Source: a candidate division TM6 bacterium GW2011_GWF2_32_72 (lineage in GTDB: Bacteria; Babelota; Babeliae; Babelales; GWF2-32-72). From it: a DNA stretch of 64,000 nt. Location of the stretch: assembly GCA_000989525.1 (NCBI GenBank), contig LBON01000004.1, forward strand, positions 9,356 through 73,355, written 5' to 3'. The notes below the pieces were generated by a model. The model did no database searches and was not told the DNA's origin. It saw only the letters and a program-made list of their open reading frames with translations. This document shows positions 36,915 to 45,904 of the stretch, piece by piece; the first letter of the stretch is position 1; each line of letters opens with the position of its first letter. The translations under genes and the position numbers were made by a program.

Positions 36915-37851
36915 CCGTACCTATCTCCCTTAAGAAGATAAACTCCTGCAAAATGTTCTTTAAAGAATTCAAAACAAGATCAATCTTTACCTGTAAATGA
37001 TCAAATTTAACAACATCCATTTGTACATCTAAATTAATCTGAACTAGCAAATTTTCTACAGCTTCAAAATACTGTTCACGCAGCTCTTTACCACGTTTTT
37101 TATATACCTCCCAAGTCAACTCATTATCTATAACATAAGACATAAAGCTCTCAACCCACATTGCCTTGTTAGCCAGAATTAAAGAAAAACTTTGTGTTGA
37201 ATTTATCAGCTCTTTTTTATCATTTGATTTTTCAAATTCTAATAAATGTACTTTTATTTGATGAAATGTTTCTAAAATAAAATCATTCTTATTCAAGTTT
37301 TTTTCAACATCATAAGTATCTAAATATTTACAAACCACATTTCCTGGAGCATCCAAAGCAGCCTTTAATTTAGCTGTGGAAACAAGTACCGCACTGCCTA
37401 TACCAAACCCCATTGCCTGAATCAAGGAAGAAGAAAACAATGAAGCACCGGCTTTACCAAATGACTTAGTAGAATTAAAAATCTTACCTACAAACTTAAA
37501 TGGCTTTGATTTTTGCTCAGAAACTGGTGGAATAGAGTCAACAAAAAGCTTTGTGTTGTGATTTTGTTTTGCCATAACCTTTAACCAATTTTCAAGCTCT
37601 TCTTTAGATACAGATTCAGAGTCTGGCTTTCGGTTAAGAGCCCAAATACCGTATCCGATACCACCGATTACGGCTGACCACGTTAATGCGTAAATGCCAA
37701 ATTTTATATTATTTCTTTTTTTAATTTCACGTTCTATTTTTTGCGCTCTTAACTTTATTGTTTTTTTATTTAAAAATTGATCAGCGCCAATATTCTGAAA
37801 ACCGAGGATTGTAGCCAAAATAAAAACAATATACTTATTATTTTTCAACAT
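36904..37851 (-). CDS. Exported membrane-associated hypothetical protein in the four-gene operon
   Basis: 315 residues. A signal peptide (KYIVFILATILGFQNIGA) is followed by a basic stretch, then a hydrophobic segment (FGIYALTWSAVIGGIGYGIWAL, about 50-70), and a second Ala/Gly-rich hydrophobic stretch near 130-165 (SLIQAMGFGIGSAVLVSTAKLKAAL). The C-terminal half is helical and acidic with DVQMDVVKFDHLQVKID. It could anchor the other operon products to the membrane. It lies 27 bases after the gene at 37879-38874 and overlaps the next by 11 bases. No family is recognised. Confidence 0.68.
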   Translation of the reverse strand: MLKNNKYIVFILATILGFQNIGADQFLNKKTIKLRAQKIEREIKKRNNIKFGIYALTWSAVIGGIGYGIWALNRKPDSESVSKEELENWLKVMAKQNHNTKLFVDSIPPVSEQKSKPFKFVGKIFNSTKSFGKAGASLFSSSLIQAMGFGIGSAVLVSTAKLKAALDAPGNVVCKYLDTYDVEKNLNKNDFILETFHQIKVHLLEFEKSNDKKELINSTQSFSLILANKAMWVESFMSYVIDNELTWEVYKKRGKELREQYFEAVENLLVQINLDVQMDVVKFDHLQVKIDLVLNSLKNILQEFIFLREIGTDGF

Positions 37852-37878
37852 AAAACAATCTTTCTATTTGGAAGCAAA

Positions 37879-38874
37879 TTAATCTAACATACCTAAACCA
37901 CCGCTAGATGATTTTGAATAACTATTACCATAAGAAGAACTACCTGCAGATCTATTTGTTTTTCTTTTGCTCGATTCTCCCAATAGGACCGAAATAGAAT
38001 AAAAAGCACTATTAATTTTTTGTAAATTGGCCAATAAAATATTTTTATCTAAATCGGTTCGGCTTTCAGCATTATCAAATAAATTAATTACTTGTCCAAT
38101 ATCTTTTATTATTCGACAAAGATAAAATGCTATATCTTTATCTTTTGAAACCACGCCCAAAGCAAGAACTGCACCTAAAACATTTTTGTTTTCAGCATTA
38201 AAAGCATGCAAATTTATTTTAACATCTTTGCTTTTTGAACCTTTAAATCTTGCAACATTTACTTTTTTGTTACTATTTTTGTCTCGGCCCAAATAAAGAT
38301 TTATTTTTTCAGCCAAAACCATTTGAATAAATTCTAAACTTTCTTTGACACCAGCCTTTTCATCAATCCAAATCGAATCAATTTTTTCATCACCCTCAAT
38401 TTTTGAAAGACGCTCTTCACGCGATTTACTCAACGTTGTAACTTTATTACTGCAATAATTATTAATTATTTCTACCAGATCAGAACGTAAAATTTCAATA
38501 TGTTCCGAAGCCAAAGCATCTTGCTGATATTTCCAACGATTTTTCATCATAGTCAAAATAGCCGCACTACCTTTGACAGGAAAAACTATAATAGCAAAAA
38601 CTGTTCTAACCAACTCAGCCAAATTATCCGACATTGCATCGCCTAAAGATGTCCCAAGGCCCTTAGAGATACCTCGGGTTAAATTTGAAACGGCATTACT
38701 TTTTATTTGCTTCCAAGAAACATTAGATGAAGCGTCCTCCGCCCTTTCTCTTTGATAATCTTCCAAGTCATCATAATCAAAAGAAAATGGCCTGCGCGCC
38801 GAACGTGCAAAAGAATCAGAATAAAAACCCAATAATAAAATCGTGACAATACTTAAATTTAATATTTTTTTCAT
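37879..38874 (-). CDS. Exported hypothetical protein, first gene of the four-gene operon
   Basis: 331 residues. A signal peptide (LNLSIVTILLLGFYSDSFA) is followed by an Arg/Asp-rich segment (RSARRPFSFDYDDLEDYQRER), then an amphipathic or weakly hydrophobic region near 90-110 (LVRTVFAIIVFPVKGSAAIL) and a helical domain. The last ~30 residues are Ser/Gly/Tyr/Lys-rich and disordered. No family is recognised. As the first gene it lies downstream of a TATACT-like -10 (38910-38915, minus strand). The upstream neighbour, dtd, is 83 bases away and may or may not be cotranscribed. The operon layout is the best evidence for a common system. Confidence 0.68.
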   Translation of the reverse strand: MKKILNLSIVTILLLGFYSDSFARSARRPFSFDYDDLEDYQRERAEDASSNVSWKQIKSNAVSNLTRGISKGLGTSLGDAMSDNLAELVRTVFAIIVFPVKGSAAILTMMKNRWKYQQDALASEHIEILRSDLVEIINNYCSNKVTTLSKSREERLSKIEGDEKIDSIWIDEKAGVKESLEFIQMVLAEKINLYLGRDKNSNKKVNVARFKGSKSKDVKINLHAFNAENKNVLGAVLALGVVSKDKDIAFYLCRIIKDIGQVINLFDNAESRTDLDKNILLANLQKINSAFYSISVLLGESSKRKTNRSAGSSSYGNSYSKSSSGGLGMLD

Positions 38875-38957
38875 AAATCCCTCTAATATTTAGTTAAAAA
38901 GCCTGTACCAGTATACACAAGACTTAAAAAAACTAAAGCTTTACCCTAAATATATGT

Positions 38958-39395
38958 TTATTTTTCTATAATAAATGTAACCGGCCCATCGTTCTGCAGC
39001 TCAATTTGCATATAAGCACCAAAAATACCGTCATAAGTTTTTTGATACTCTGCAGAAAACTTAGAAACAAATTGGGAGTACAAAGCTTTTGCTTTATCTG
39101 GCGCCATTGCACCTGTAAAAGAAGGCCTGTTTCCATTTGCACAATCACCGTACAAGGTAAATTGAGAAACTAACAAAACCTCTCCACCAACATCTTGAAC
39201 TGATCGGTTCATTTTACCGGTTTCATCTGCAAAAATTCGCAAATTTAATATTTTTTTAATAAAAAAATCAAACTTAGCTTCAGAATCTTCGTGATCCAGG
39301 CCAACCAACACTAAAAGCCCTTTACCGATTTTGGAAAACACCTCATTGTTAACAGATACACTCGCATGTGCCACTCTTTGAATCACAACTTTCAT
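38958..39395 (-). CDS. dtd: D-aminoacyl-tRNA deacylase
   Basis: Hydrolyses D-aminoacyl-tRNAs and mischarged glycyl-tRNA-Ala, protecting translation. The 145 residues begin KVVIQRVAHASVSV and contain the active-site SQFTLYGD and the C-terminal GPVTFIIE with the Gly-cisPro dipeptide, all typical of Dtd. Length matches the family. Its start overlaps the idi stop by 4 bases on the same strand (ATGA-type overlap), so the two are translationally coupled although functionally unrelated. Confidence 0.96.
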   Translation of the reverse strand: MKVVIQRVAHASVSVNNEVFSKIGKGLLVLVGLDHEDSEAKFDFFIKKILNLRIFADETGKMNRSVQDVGGEVLLVSQFTLYGDCANGNRPSFTGAMAPDKAKALYSQFVSKFSAEYQKTYDGIFGAYMQIELQNDGPVTFIIEK

Positions 39396-39928
39396 GCCAA
39401 TTCATCCGCTTCAAACAATTCAATTAATTTTTCCAAAATAATTTTAAACCAAGGTGCATATTTTTCTGGATTGTCACCAATATCACAAAGCAAGTCATTC
39501 ATATCTATCCATACATAAGCCTGAACTTCTTCTGGATTAGGAACAACTGAACCATCATAGGTTCCGACAAAAACATGATCAAATTCATGCTCAATTAAAT
39601 TTTTGCCCAACTTGGCCTTGTAAATAAAAGTAAAAAGTTTAGCAATCTCACACGCAAACCCCATTTCTTCTTGCAAGCGACGAACTCCTGCATGCATTGG
39701 ATCCTCATCTTCTTTTGGATGCGTACATGCAGCATTAGCCCAAAGGCCAGGAGTATGATATTTGCATTCTGCACGTTGTTGCAACAAAATTTGGCCCTGT
39801 GTATTAAAAATCAAAACAGAAACGGCTCGGTGTAAATCACCATCTATATGTGTCTGCAATTTTTCTTTATTACCTAAAAAATTATCTAATTCATCGACTA
39901 AAACAACTTGTTCCAAAACAAACCTCAA
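39392..39928 (-). CDS. idi: Isopentenyl-diphosphate delta-isomerase, type 1
   Basis: Interconverts isopentenyl and dimethylallyl diphosphate for isoprenoid synthesis; a Nudix-fold enzyme. The 178 residues contain VVLVDELDNFLG, LHRAVSVLIFN, the active-site Cys in WANAACTHP, RRLQEEMGF (Nudix box) and a later EHEFDHVFVG with metal-binding residues. Unlike the two Nudix proteins at 13-14.3 kb, the CTHP motif is present, so isomerase function is well supported. It is upstream of, and overlaps, dtd. No other isoprenoid genes are in the window. Confidence 0.93.
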   Translation of the reverse strand: MRFVLEQVVLVDELDNFLGNKEKLQTHIDGDLHRAVSVLIFNTQGQILLQQRAECKYHTPGLWANAACTHPKEDEDPMHAGVRRLQEEMGFACEIAKLFTFIYKAKLGKNLIEHEFDHVFVGTYDGSVVPNPEEVQAYVWIDMNDLLCDIGDNPEKYAPWFKIILEKLIELFEADELA

Positions 39929-40003
39929 GTAATAAAAGGGATTTTTAAAGACAACATTTCTAGGGTGCCATAAAAAAAAGCTTTTTTCTAGGTTTATTCA
40001 AGT

Positions 40004-40037
40004 AAAAAAATAGGCCCACAACAACCTGTGGACCTAT
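40004..40037 (-). terminator. Intrinsic terminator of uvrA
   Basis: On the minus strand an 11-pair stem ATAGGTCCACA / TGTGGGCCTAT (one G-T pair) is followed by a run of seven T, 26 bases after the uvrA stop. Confidence 0.8.
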
Positions 40038-40063
40038 AATTTATTTTTCTACAAGATCAATAA

Positions 40064-42643
40064 CTATCTATTTAAGACCTTTTGCAGATATCTTCCTGTA
40101 TGAGAACCCTCTGTCTGTGCAACAACTTCGGGAGTACCTTGAGCAACAATTTGGCCACCGCCATCTCCACCCTCAGGCCCCAGGTCAATCAAATAATCAA
40201 CAGTTTTTAGAACATCTATATTATGCTCAATAACAATCATAGAATTACCTTTATCCACAAGTGTATTTAACACTTCTAGCAGTCTTTCAATATCACTGTT
40301 ATGCAAACCAGTGGTAGGCTCATCTAAAATATACAATGTATTGCGACCACGTTTTGCCAACTCATCAACAAGCTTAATTCTTTGAGCTTCCCCGCCAGAA
40401 AGAGTTGTAGAGGCTTGACCTAATTTGACATAATCTAAACCAACATCACACATTAATTTAAGACGCTTAGCTATCCTTGTGTGTGCTTGAAAAAACTCTA
40501 AAGCTTCAAATGCCGTCATATCTAAAACGTCCGCTATATTCTTACCTCTATATTTTATATCGAGCGTATCGGAACTATAACGCTTGCCATCACAAGTTTT
40601 ACACTGCATGGTAACATCAGCTAAAAATTGCATGGAAACAGTAATTACACCATCGCCATCACACTCAGCACAGCGTCCATCTTTAACGTTAAAACTAAAT
40701 TGTCCAACCTTATAGCCTCTTGCATTACTTTCAGGCAAACTAGCAAAAAGTTTTCTAATTTCATCAAGTACACCCAAATAAGTTGCCGGATTAGAGCGTG
40801 GAGTTCTTCCAATTGGGCTTTGATCTATTACAACCATAGTTTCTAAATGCTCAGTACCCTTAACCTTAGGATCCAAATTCGCCTTCTTTTTTCCTTCAAA
40901 ATCTCGTTCAATCGCAGGAACTAAAACTTGCATAACCAAAGAACTTTTACCAGAACCAGAAACACCAGAAATTCCACACAACACACCCAGAGGTATTTCA
41001 ACATTTAAATTTTTAAGATTATTCTTGCGAGCATTTTCAAGAAATAACTTTTCCTTAAACACTCTACGCTTTTTAGGAACAAGAATTGAACGTCTACCAG
41101 ATAGATATGCACCAGTTAATGAAGATTTATTTTGCGCAACTTCCTGCGGTGTTCCACAAGCAACAACTTGTCCACCCAAAACACCTGCCATAGGACCCAT
41201 ATCAATTAAATAATCAGATTGTTCCATTGTATCTAAATCATGCTCAACTACTAAAACTGTATTTCCTTGATCACGCAAAGATTTTAATGTCTCAATCAAA
41301 CGATCGTTATCTCTTTGATGAAGACCAATACTAGGTTCATCCAGAACATACAACACACCACTTAACGCTGATCCTATTTGAGTTGCCAATCGAATTCTTT
41401 GACTCTCGCCACCAGATAATGTTCCTGATGTTCTGCTCAAAGAAAGATACGAAAGCCCAACATTATTTAAAAAAGTTAACCGACTAATAATTTCTTTAAC
41501 AAGAGGACTTGATATTTCTTGCTCTTTTTCCGGTAAAACTAAATTTTGAAAAAATTTCAATAAATCCTTAGTTGACATAGCACAAAGTTCATAAATATTT
41601 TTTTCACCTACTTCAACCGCTAATGGAATCTTATCAAGACGCTGGCCATCGCATTTTTTACAAATAATTTCGCGCGCATACCTAGGCCCAAAAAAATCTG
41701 GATATCTGGTCTTCCAATAATTTTCATCACCCTCCTGCCAAGGCCATTCATGAAACATACCAAGACCATTACATTCTTTACATGCGCCAATTGGCGAATT
41801 AAAAGAAAACAACCGAGGTTCAAGTTCAGGAAAAGAAATAGCACAATTTAAGCATGTTTTAGATGAGGAATACAAAAAATTAACAGGGCCTACTGAGATT
41901 TTACAAACTCCACCCGTCAAGGCGAATGATCTTTCTACGGCTTCATGCAGACGATTTTTTTCTTCCAAATTTGCATCAAGCATATCCAAAAGAACATCAA
42001 TATCATGTTTAAATGTTTTTTTAAGCCCGAGCGCTTTAATTTGATCAACCGTTTTGAATTTATGTTGTTCGCCATCAATTAAAAACCTATAAAACCCTTT
42101 ATTAAAAAGTTCGACCATTTCAATTACAAATTCACCCTTTTTTTGAACAGCAATAGGCGCGGAAATCACAATTCGCTTATCTTTAAAATTTTTAAGCATC
42201 ATCTGAGTTATATTTTGAGGATTTTCAGCCTTAATCTCAGCAAAACATTCCGGACAATGCGGCTGCCCAACTCTAGCAAATAAAACACGCAAATAATCAT
42301 AAATTTCTGTTGTTGTTCCAACTGTAGATCGAGGATTTGAGCTTACAGTCTTTTGTTCAATAGCAACAGAAGGACAAAGACCTTGAATTGAATCAAAATC
42401 AGGTTTTCTTGCAACACCCAAAAACTGCCTTGCATAGGCGGAAAGTGACTCTGTATAACGCCTTTTACCTTCGGTATAAAGAATATCCAAAGCTAATGTA
42501 CTTTTTCCAGAACCAGATGGACCTGTTATTATGGTTAATTCATTCTTTGGCACAGCAACATCAATGTTTTTAAGATTATGCTCTCTAGCCCCAAAAACTT
42601 TGATCCAGTCGTTATTTTTTAAATTTTTATTACTTTTTTTCAT
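40064..42643 (-). CDS. uvrA: Excinuclease ABC subunit A, shortened
   Basis: Damage-sensing ATPase of nucleotide excision repair. The 859 residues contain both ABC modules: Walker A GPSGSGKST and signature LSGGESQRIRLA with VLDEPSIGLHQRD, then GVSGSGKSS and LSGGEAQRIKL with ILDEPTTGLH. The zinc elements CLNC/CKEC and CAEC/CKTC are present. Standard UvrA is about 940 residues; most of the difference appears to be the segment between CKEC (GMFHEWPW, about 41750) and CKKCDGQRL (about 41640), which is roughly 80 residues shorter than in E. coli. All catalytic motifs remain, so it is probably functional. Confidence 0.95.
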   Translation of the reverse strand: MKKSNKNLKNNDWIKVFGAREHNLKNIDVAVPKNELTIITGPSGSGKSTLALDILYTEGKRRYTESLSAYARQFLGVARKPDFDSIQGLCPSVAIEQKTVSSNPRSTVGTTTEIYDYLRVLFARVGQPHCPECFAEIKAENPQNITQMMLKNFKDKRIVISAPIAVQKKGEFVIEMVELFNKGFYRFLIDGEQHKFKTVDQIKALGLKKTFKHDIDVLLDMLDANLEEKNRLHEAVERSFALTGGVCKISVGPVNFLYSSSKTCLNCAISFPELEPRLFSFNSPIGACKECNGLGMFHEWPWQEGDENYWKTRYPDFFGPRYAREIICKKCDGQRLDKIPLAVEVGEKNIYELCAMSTKDLLKFFQNLVLPEKEQEISSPLVKEIISRLTFLNNVGLSYLSLSRTSGTLSGGESQRIRLATQIGSALSGVLYVLDEPSIGLHQRDNDRLIETLKSLRDQGNTVLVVEHDLDTMEQSDYLIDMGPMAGVLGGQVVACGTPQEVAQNKSSLTGAYLSGRRSILVPKKRRVFKEKLFLENARKNNLKNLNVEIPLGVLCGISGVSGSGKSSLVMQVLVPAIERDFEGKKKANLDPKVKGTEHLETMVVIDQSPIGRTPRSNPATYLGVLDEIRKLFASLPESNARGYKVGQFSFNVKDGRCAECDGDGVITVSMQFLADVTMQCKTCDGKRYSSDTLDIKYRGKNIADVLDMTAFEALEFFQAHTRIAKRLKLMCDVGLDYVKLGQASTTLSGGEAQRIKLVDELAKRGRNTLYILDEPTTGLHNSDIERLLEVLNTLVDKGNSMIVIEHNIDVLKTVDYLIDLGPEGGDGGGQIVAQGTPEVVAQTEGSHTGRYLQKVLNR

Positions 42644-42741
42644 TTTTTCAGTTTAACCCCATATAAATGTGTATAATTAACTACTCAGCCTTCAAAGTAT
42701 AACAAAAAGATTAACTTTTGAAAATATACTAAAAATAGTCT

Positions 42742-42769
42742 TTGCAATTTGAACTAAAATCCGTATAAT
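42742..42769 (+). promoter_or_regulatory. Sigma-70-like promoter for tRNA-His/tRNA-Pro
   Basis: TTGCAA (42742-42747), 16-base spacer, perfect TATAAT (42764-42769), 27 bases before the tRNA-His 5' end. Confidence 0.7.
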
Positions 42770-42796
42770 AGTTCCTATTCTATTTCTTTGAATAAT

Positions 42797-42873
42797 GGTG
42801 AGTATAGCTCAGTTGGTAGAGCATCAGATTGTGGCTCTGAGGGTCGTGGGTTCAATTCCCACTACTCACCCCA
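42797..42873 (+). tRNA. tRNA-His (GTG)
   Basis: Cloverleaf with acceptor GTGAGTA / TACTCAC, anticodon stem TCAGA/TCTGA with loop TTGTGGC (anticodon GTG) and T arm GTGGG-TTCAATT-CCCAC. The histidine-specific extra G at position -1 is encoded and faces the discriminator C; CCA is encoded. Confidence 0.96.
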
Positions 42874-42945
42874 TTTTTTTTGACAGGTTTAATTAAAAAG
42901 AACTTGCAGCTCAGAAAAAAAAACGGTAAATTGGTGAGCGTTTGT

Positions 42946-43021
42946 CGGGGTGTGGCGCAATTGGTAGCGCACTCGCTTTGGGAGCGAGGGGTTGTCAGTT
43001 CGAGTCTGGCCACCCCGACCA
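42946..43021 (+). tRNA. tRNA-Pro (TGG)
   Basis: Acceptor CGGGGTG / CACCCCG, D stem GCGC, anticodon stem CTCGC/GCGAG with loop TTTGGGA (anticodon TGG) and encoded CCA. It follows tRNA-His by 72 bases and probably shares its promoter. Confidence 0.96.
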
Positions 43022-43055
43022 TTTTTTTATATAATATTAAAAAAAGGCCCCCAAA

Positions 43056-44090
43056 ATGCAAAATCTCAATCAAAAATTCACAAATTTATTAATTCTTTCT
43101 CTTTTAATTTCATCCAATTACATGTTCTCTTTCGATAACGAGCAAGACTTTAACTCTTACGCTTCATTTGAAAGCCACTCTTCAGAAAGAACTATTGAAT
43201 TTAATTCATTAGAAATTTTTCAAAATACAAAAACAAACAAAACAAATCTCCCTCTTTTAGAAACACACAGAGAAAAAGCCAAAGAAACTATTAAAAATCT
43301 AAAAGAACAACTTTCTGATGACCAAATTTTAAAACTCGCTCAGATTCTTGAGACAGTCTGCCAAGAAAGTATTTCTGCAACACAATCTTTAGAAAAAAGT
43401 TTTAACATGCTGGCTGTTTTCATTACCTCATGGGTCATCTGCCAAGAGCTTGATATAGCGGACTTAAATGGCACCATAACAACAGAATTTGATATAAAAA
43501 ATCAAATCCAAGAGCCATACATAAAAGAAATTAAAGATTTCTGCGATATAGTGAATAATTTTTTTTCGCTGCAAGCAGAACAAAGAGATGTCACCCTTTC
43601 GCTAGAAAAAACAAGCGTTATTTATCCTTTATCAAAAACAATAAATAAATTAATAAACATCCCTGCTGAAATTACAAATCAAGAGAAAGAATTTCTAATA
43701 AAAATAATCGAATTATTAACGAAAGACATTAACAATATCACAAATGTAACAACCGTTATAAAGAAATCTCTAAAAAATGAAACATTAACAGACGCTGACC
43801 AAAATCTTCTTAAAGAAAGCGAATCTAAACTAGATGAATTTACAGTTAAATTCAGCATATCTATTATTATTTTTAAATTAAAAACTCTTATGGCCAAATA
43901 CCTAAATATATTTAGTGTTCATTTAGCCTTTTATGAAGAATTATACAAAGTAGCTCAAGAACGCAATCTTGATACTTCAAACTTACCGCTTGCACAAGAT
44001 ATAGAAAAGCTTCTAGAACAACTAGGCTGCCCTTTGTTAGAAAAATGTGAAGAAGGTATAAAAAACGAAACAGAAATGGAAAATGATTAA
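43056..44090 (+). CDS. Exported helical hypothetical protein
   Basis: 344 residues. A signal peptide (NLLILSLLISSNYMFSF) is followed by a Ser/Glu-rich stretch and a long helical body rich in Leu, Ile, Lys and Glu with heptad spacing (about 70-110 and 190-270). The short tail is acidic (EGIKNETEMEND). No family is recognised. It starts 35 bases after tRNA-Pro on the same strand and could be read from the tRNA promoter. About 165 bases without a gene separate it from rodA. Confidence 0.65.
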   Translation: MQNLNQKFTNLLILSLLISSNYMFSFDNEQDFNSYASFESHSSERTIEFNSLEIFQNTKTNKTNLPLLETHREKAKETIKNLKEQLSDDQILKLAQILETVCQESISATQSLEKSFNMLAVFITSWVICQELDIADLNGTITTEFDIKNQIQEPYIKEIKDFCDIVNNFFSLQAEQRDVTLSLEKTSVIYPLSKTINKLINIPAEITNQEKEFLIKIIELLTKDINNITNVTTVIKKSLKNETLTDADQNLLKESESKLDEFTVKFSISIIIFKLKTLMAKYLNIFSVHLAFYEELYKVAQERNLDTSNLPLAQDIEKLLEQLGCPLLEKCEEGIKNETEMEND

Positions 44091-44255
44091 TTTATTTTAA
44101 TAAAATATTTCAATAGTCTACAACCAAAATCAAAGATTTTATTCAATTAACTAACAAATTTCATTCTTAACTTGTCGAAAAATCAATCCTACTGATAAAC
44201 TATCGCATAGTTAAAAAAGCTCCCAAATATTCAAACAAAAGATTGAAAATAAAAT

Positions 44256-45353
44256 ATGTTTTTAATTGATCGCAGATTTTTATATTTTTTCGACTGGAAA
44301 AGTTTCTTCACTGCCATGGGGCTTGCTCTAATCGGCCTTATGTTTGTTTTCAGCGCAACATATAAGCCAGAAGAACCATTTTCAACATTCTTTAAAAAAG
44401 AGGTTTTAGGTATCCTTTCAGGTCTTTTTATTTATGTACTTTTTAGTACACAAGATCCAAAAAATACCTGTCGAATGGGATATTTTGCATTTTTTGCCGT
44501 AATTTTATTACTTTTTTACACCAAACTTCGCGGATCGGTCAGTTTAGGCGGCCAAAGATGGATCAATATAGGTTTTACAAAATTTCAACCATCCGAACTT
44601 GCCAAACTATTTTTACCAGCATTTTTAACCTACTATTTTTACACACAAAACCAATATCTAAAATATAAACTCAATGACTTCACGGTTCCAATTGTCATTT
44701 TAGGTCTCACATTTTTATTAATACTCAAACAACCCGATCTCGGAACAGCCCTTATTTTTGGATTTTCAGCCACATTAATGCTGTGGTTCTTAGGACTTAA
44801 TAAAAAAGTTTTTTTATATGGCGCACTTTTTATGATTATTTCGGCGCCAGTTATTTGGATGACATTAAAAGATTATCAAAGAAAAAGAATTGAAGTATTC
44901 CTTGGTGAAGGAGAAAGCCACAAAGAACGTTACCAAATTGAACAATCAAAAATTGCTATCGGCTCTGGTGGAATAGCTGGAAAAGGTTTTTTAAAGGGCA
45001 CTCAAAACAAACTATCGTTTCTTCCTGAAGGCCGGACAGATTTTATTTTTTCAGTAATGTGCGAAGAACTTGGATTCTTAGGCGCACTCTTTGTTTTATT
45101 ATTATTTTTATCGTTATTTTTACATTTACTTAACGAAATAACACAAATTAAAGATTTTTTTTCTAAATTATTAGCAATTGGGCTTCTTTCTCCATTTATT
45201 TTTTCAACAATCATAAATATTGGAATGGTTATTGGACTTTTACCAATCGTCGGAATTCCACTACCTTTAATGAGCTATGGAATCAGCCATTTATGGACAA
45301 CTTTTGCCTGTTTAGGTTGGATAAATTCAATTATTATGAGAAGCAAATACTAA
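44256..45353 (+). CDS. rodA: Rod-shape/elongation SEDS glycosyltransferase RodA
   Basis: Inner-membrane peptidoglycan polymerase of the elongation machinery, paired with a class B penicillin-binding protein. The 365 residues show about ten membrane segments with SEDS signatures: GGQRWINIGFTKFQPSELAKL, KQPDLGTALIF, LSFLPEGRTDFIFSVMCEELGF (containing the catalytic Asp) and the C-terminal PLPLMSYGISHLW. The latter is usually PLPFxSYGGSS; here the Gly-Ser pair is Ile-Ser-His, a mild variant. RodA is preferred to FtsW by length and motif context. No mreB or pbp2 is adjacent. The 3' end overlaps the convergent GNAT gene by 27 bases. Confidence 0.9.
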   Translation: MFLIDRRFLYFFDWKSFFTAMGLALIGLMFVFSATYKPEEPFSTFFKKEVLGILSGLFIYVLFSTQDPKNTCRMGYFAFFAVILLLFYTKLRGSVSLGGQRWINIGFTKFQPSELAKLFLPAFLTYYFYTQNQYLKYKLNDFTVPIVILGLTFLLILKQPDLGTALIFGFSATLMLWFLGLNKKVFLYGALFMIISAPVIWMTLKDYQRKRIEVFLGEGESHKERYQIEQSKIAIGSGGIAGKGFLKGTQNKLSFLPEGRTDFIFSVMCEELGFLGALFVLLLFLSLFLHLLNEITQIKDFFSKLLAIGLLSPFIFSTIINIGMVIGLLPIVGIPLPLMSYGISHLWTTFACLGWINSIIMRSKY

Positions 45354-45797
45354 TTTCATATAATTCACAAATTTATGTTGGTTTACAAAACCAAATGTTT
45401 CATAAAACTTAATTAATTTTTCATCCGCATCAATAGATTTTTCTTCCTGATATTGAGCCATCAAATAACCGCAAGTACACAAATATTTTTCTTTTAATAT
45501 ATTTAAACTTTTACCTAGAACAAATGATGCTAAACCTCTATTTCTATAATCTTTTTCTGTAAAAATTAATTCTAAATAAAACTTATGCCCATTTCCACAT
45601 GCATATCCATTATCTTTTTCAAGTACAAAATGAACAAAACAAACAGGCTTACCGGATTCTTCAAGCTTTAAAAAAAGATTACCATCAAGCTGGTCATACA
45701 AGACAAAATCGTAATTTTGATATTTTTCAAGAACTGTTTTTTGAGAAAATAAATGTGCAAAAACAAACAAAAATAAAAAGAATAAAACCTTTTTCAT
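45327..45797 (-). CDS. Exported GNAT N-acetyltransferase (copy 1)
   Basis: 156 residues. The frame extends to 45809, but the ATG at 45797 follows GGGGGCG and opens a strong signal peptide (VLFFLFLFVFAHLFS). The mature part is a GNAT fold: FYLELIFTEKDYRNRGLASFVL carries the acetyl-CoA loop RNRGLA, followed by a helix, and the C-terminal KFYETFGF segment is the usual motif B ending. GNAT enzymes transfer acetyl groups to amines and normally work in the cytoplasm, where acetyl-CoA is. It overlaps the end of rodA by 27 bases and is related in design to the gene at 45905. An exported GNAT may act in a host cell or after translocation; that is inference. Confidence 0.8.
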   Translation of the reverse strand: MKKVLFFLFLFVFAHLFSQKTVLEKYQNYDFVLYDQLDGNLFLKLEESGKPVCFVHFVLEKDNGYACGNGHKFYLELIFTEKDYRNRGLASFVLGKSLNILKEKYLCTCGYLMAQYQEEKSIDADEKLIKFYETFGFVNQHKFVNYMKLVFASHNN

Positions 45798-45904
45798 AAG
45801 CGCCCCCATCTAAAACATAAAACATTTAATTTAATTTTAGCACATACCAAAAAAACATCAAAAACCTAACCGAAAAGACCTTCTAATCTAAATTTAAGAA
45901 AAAA

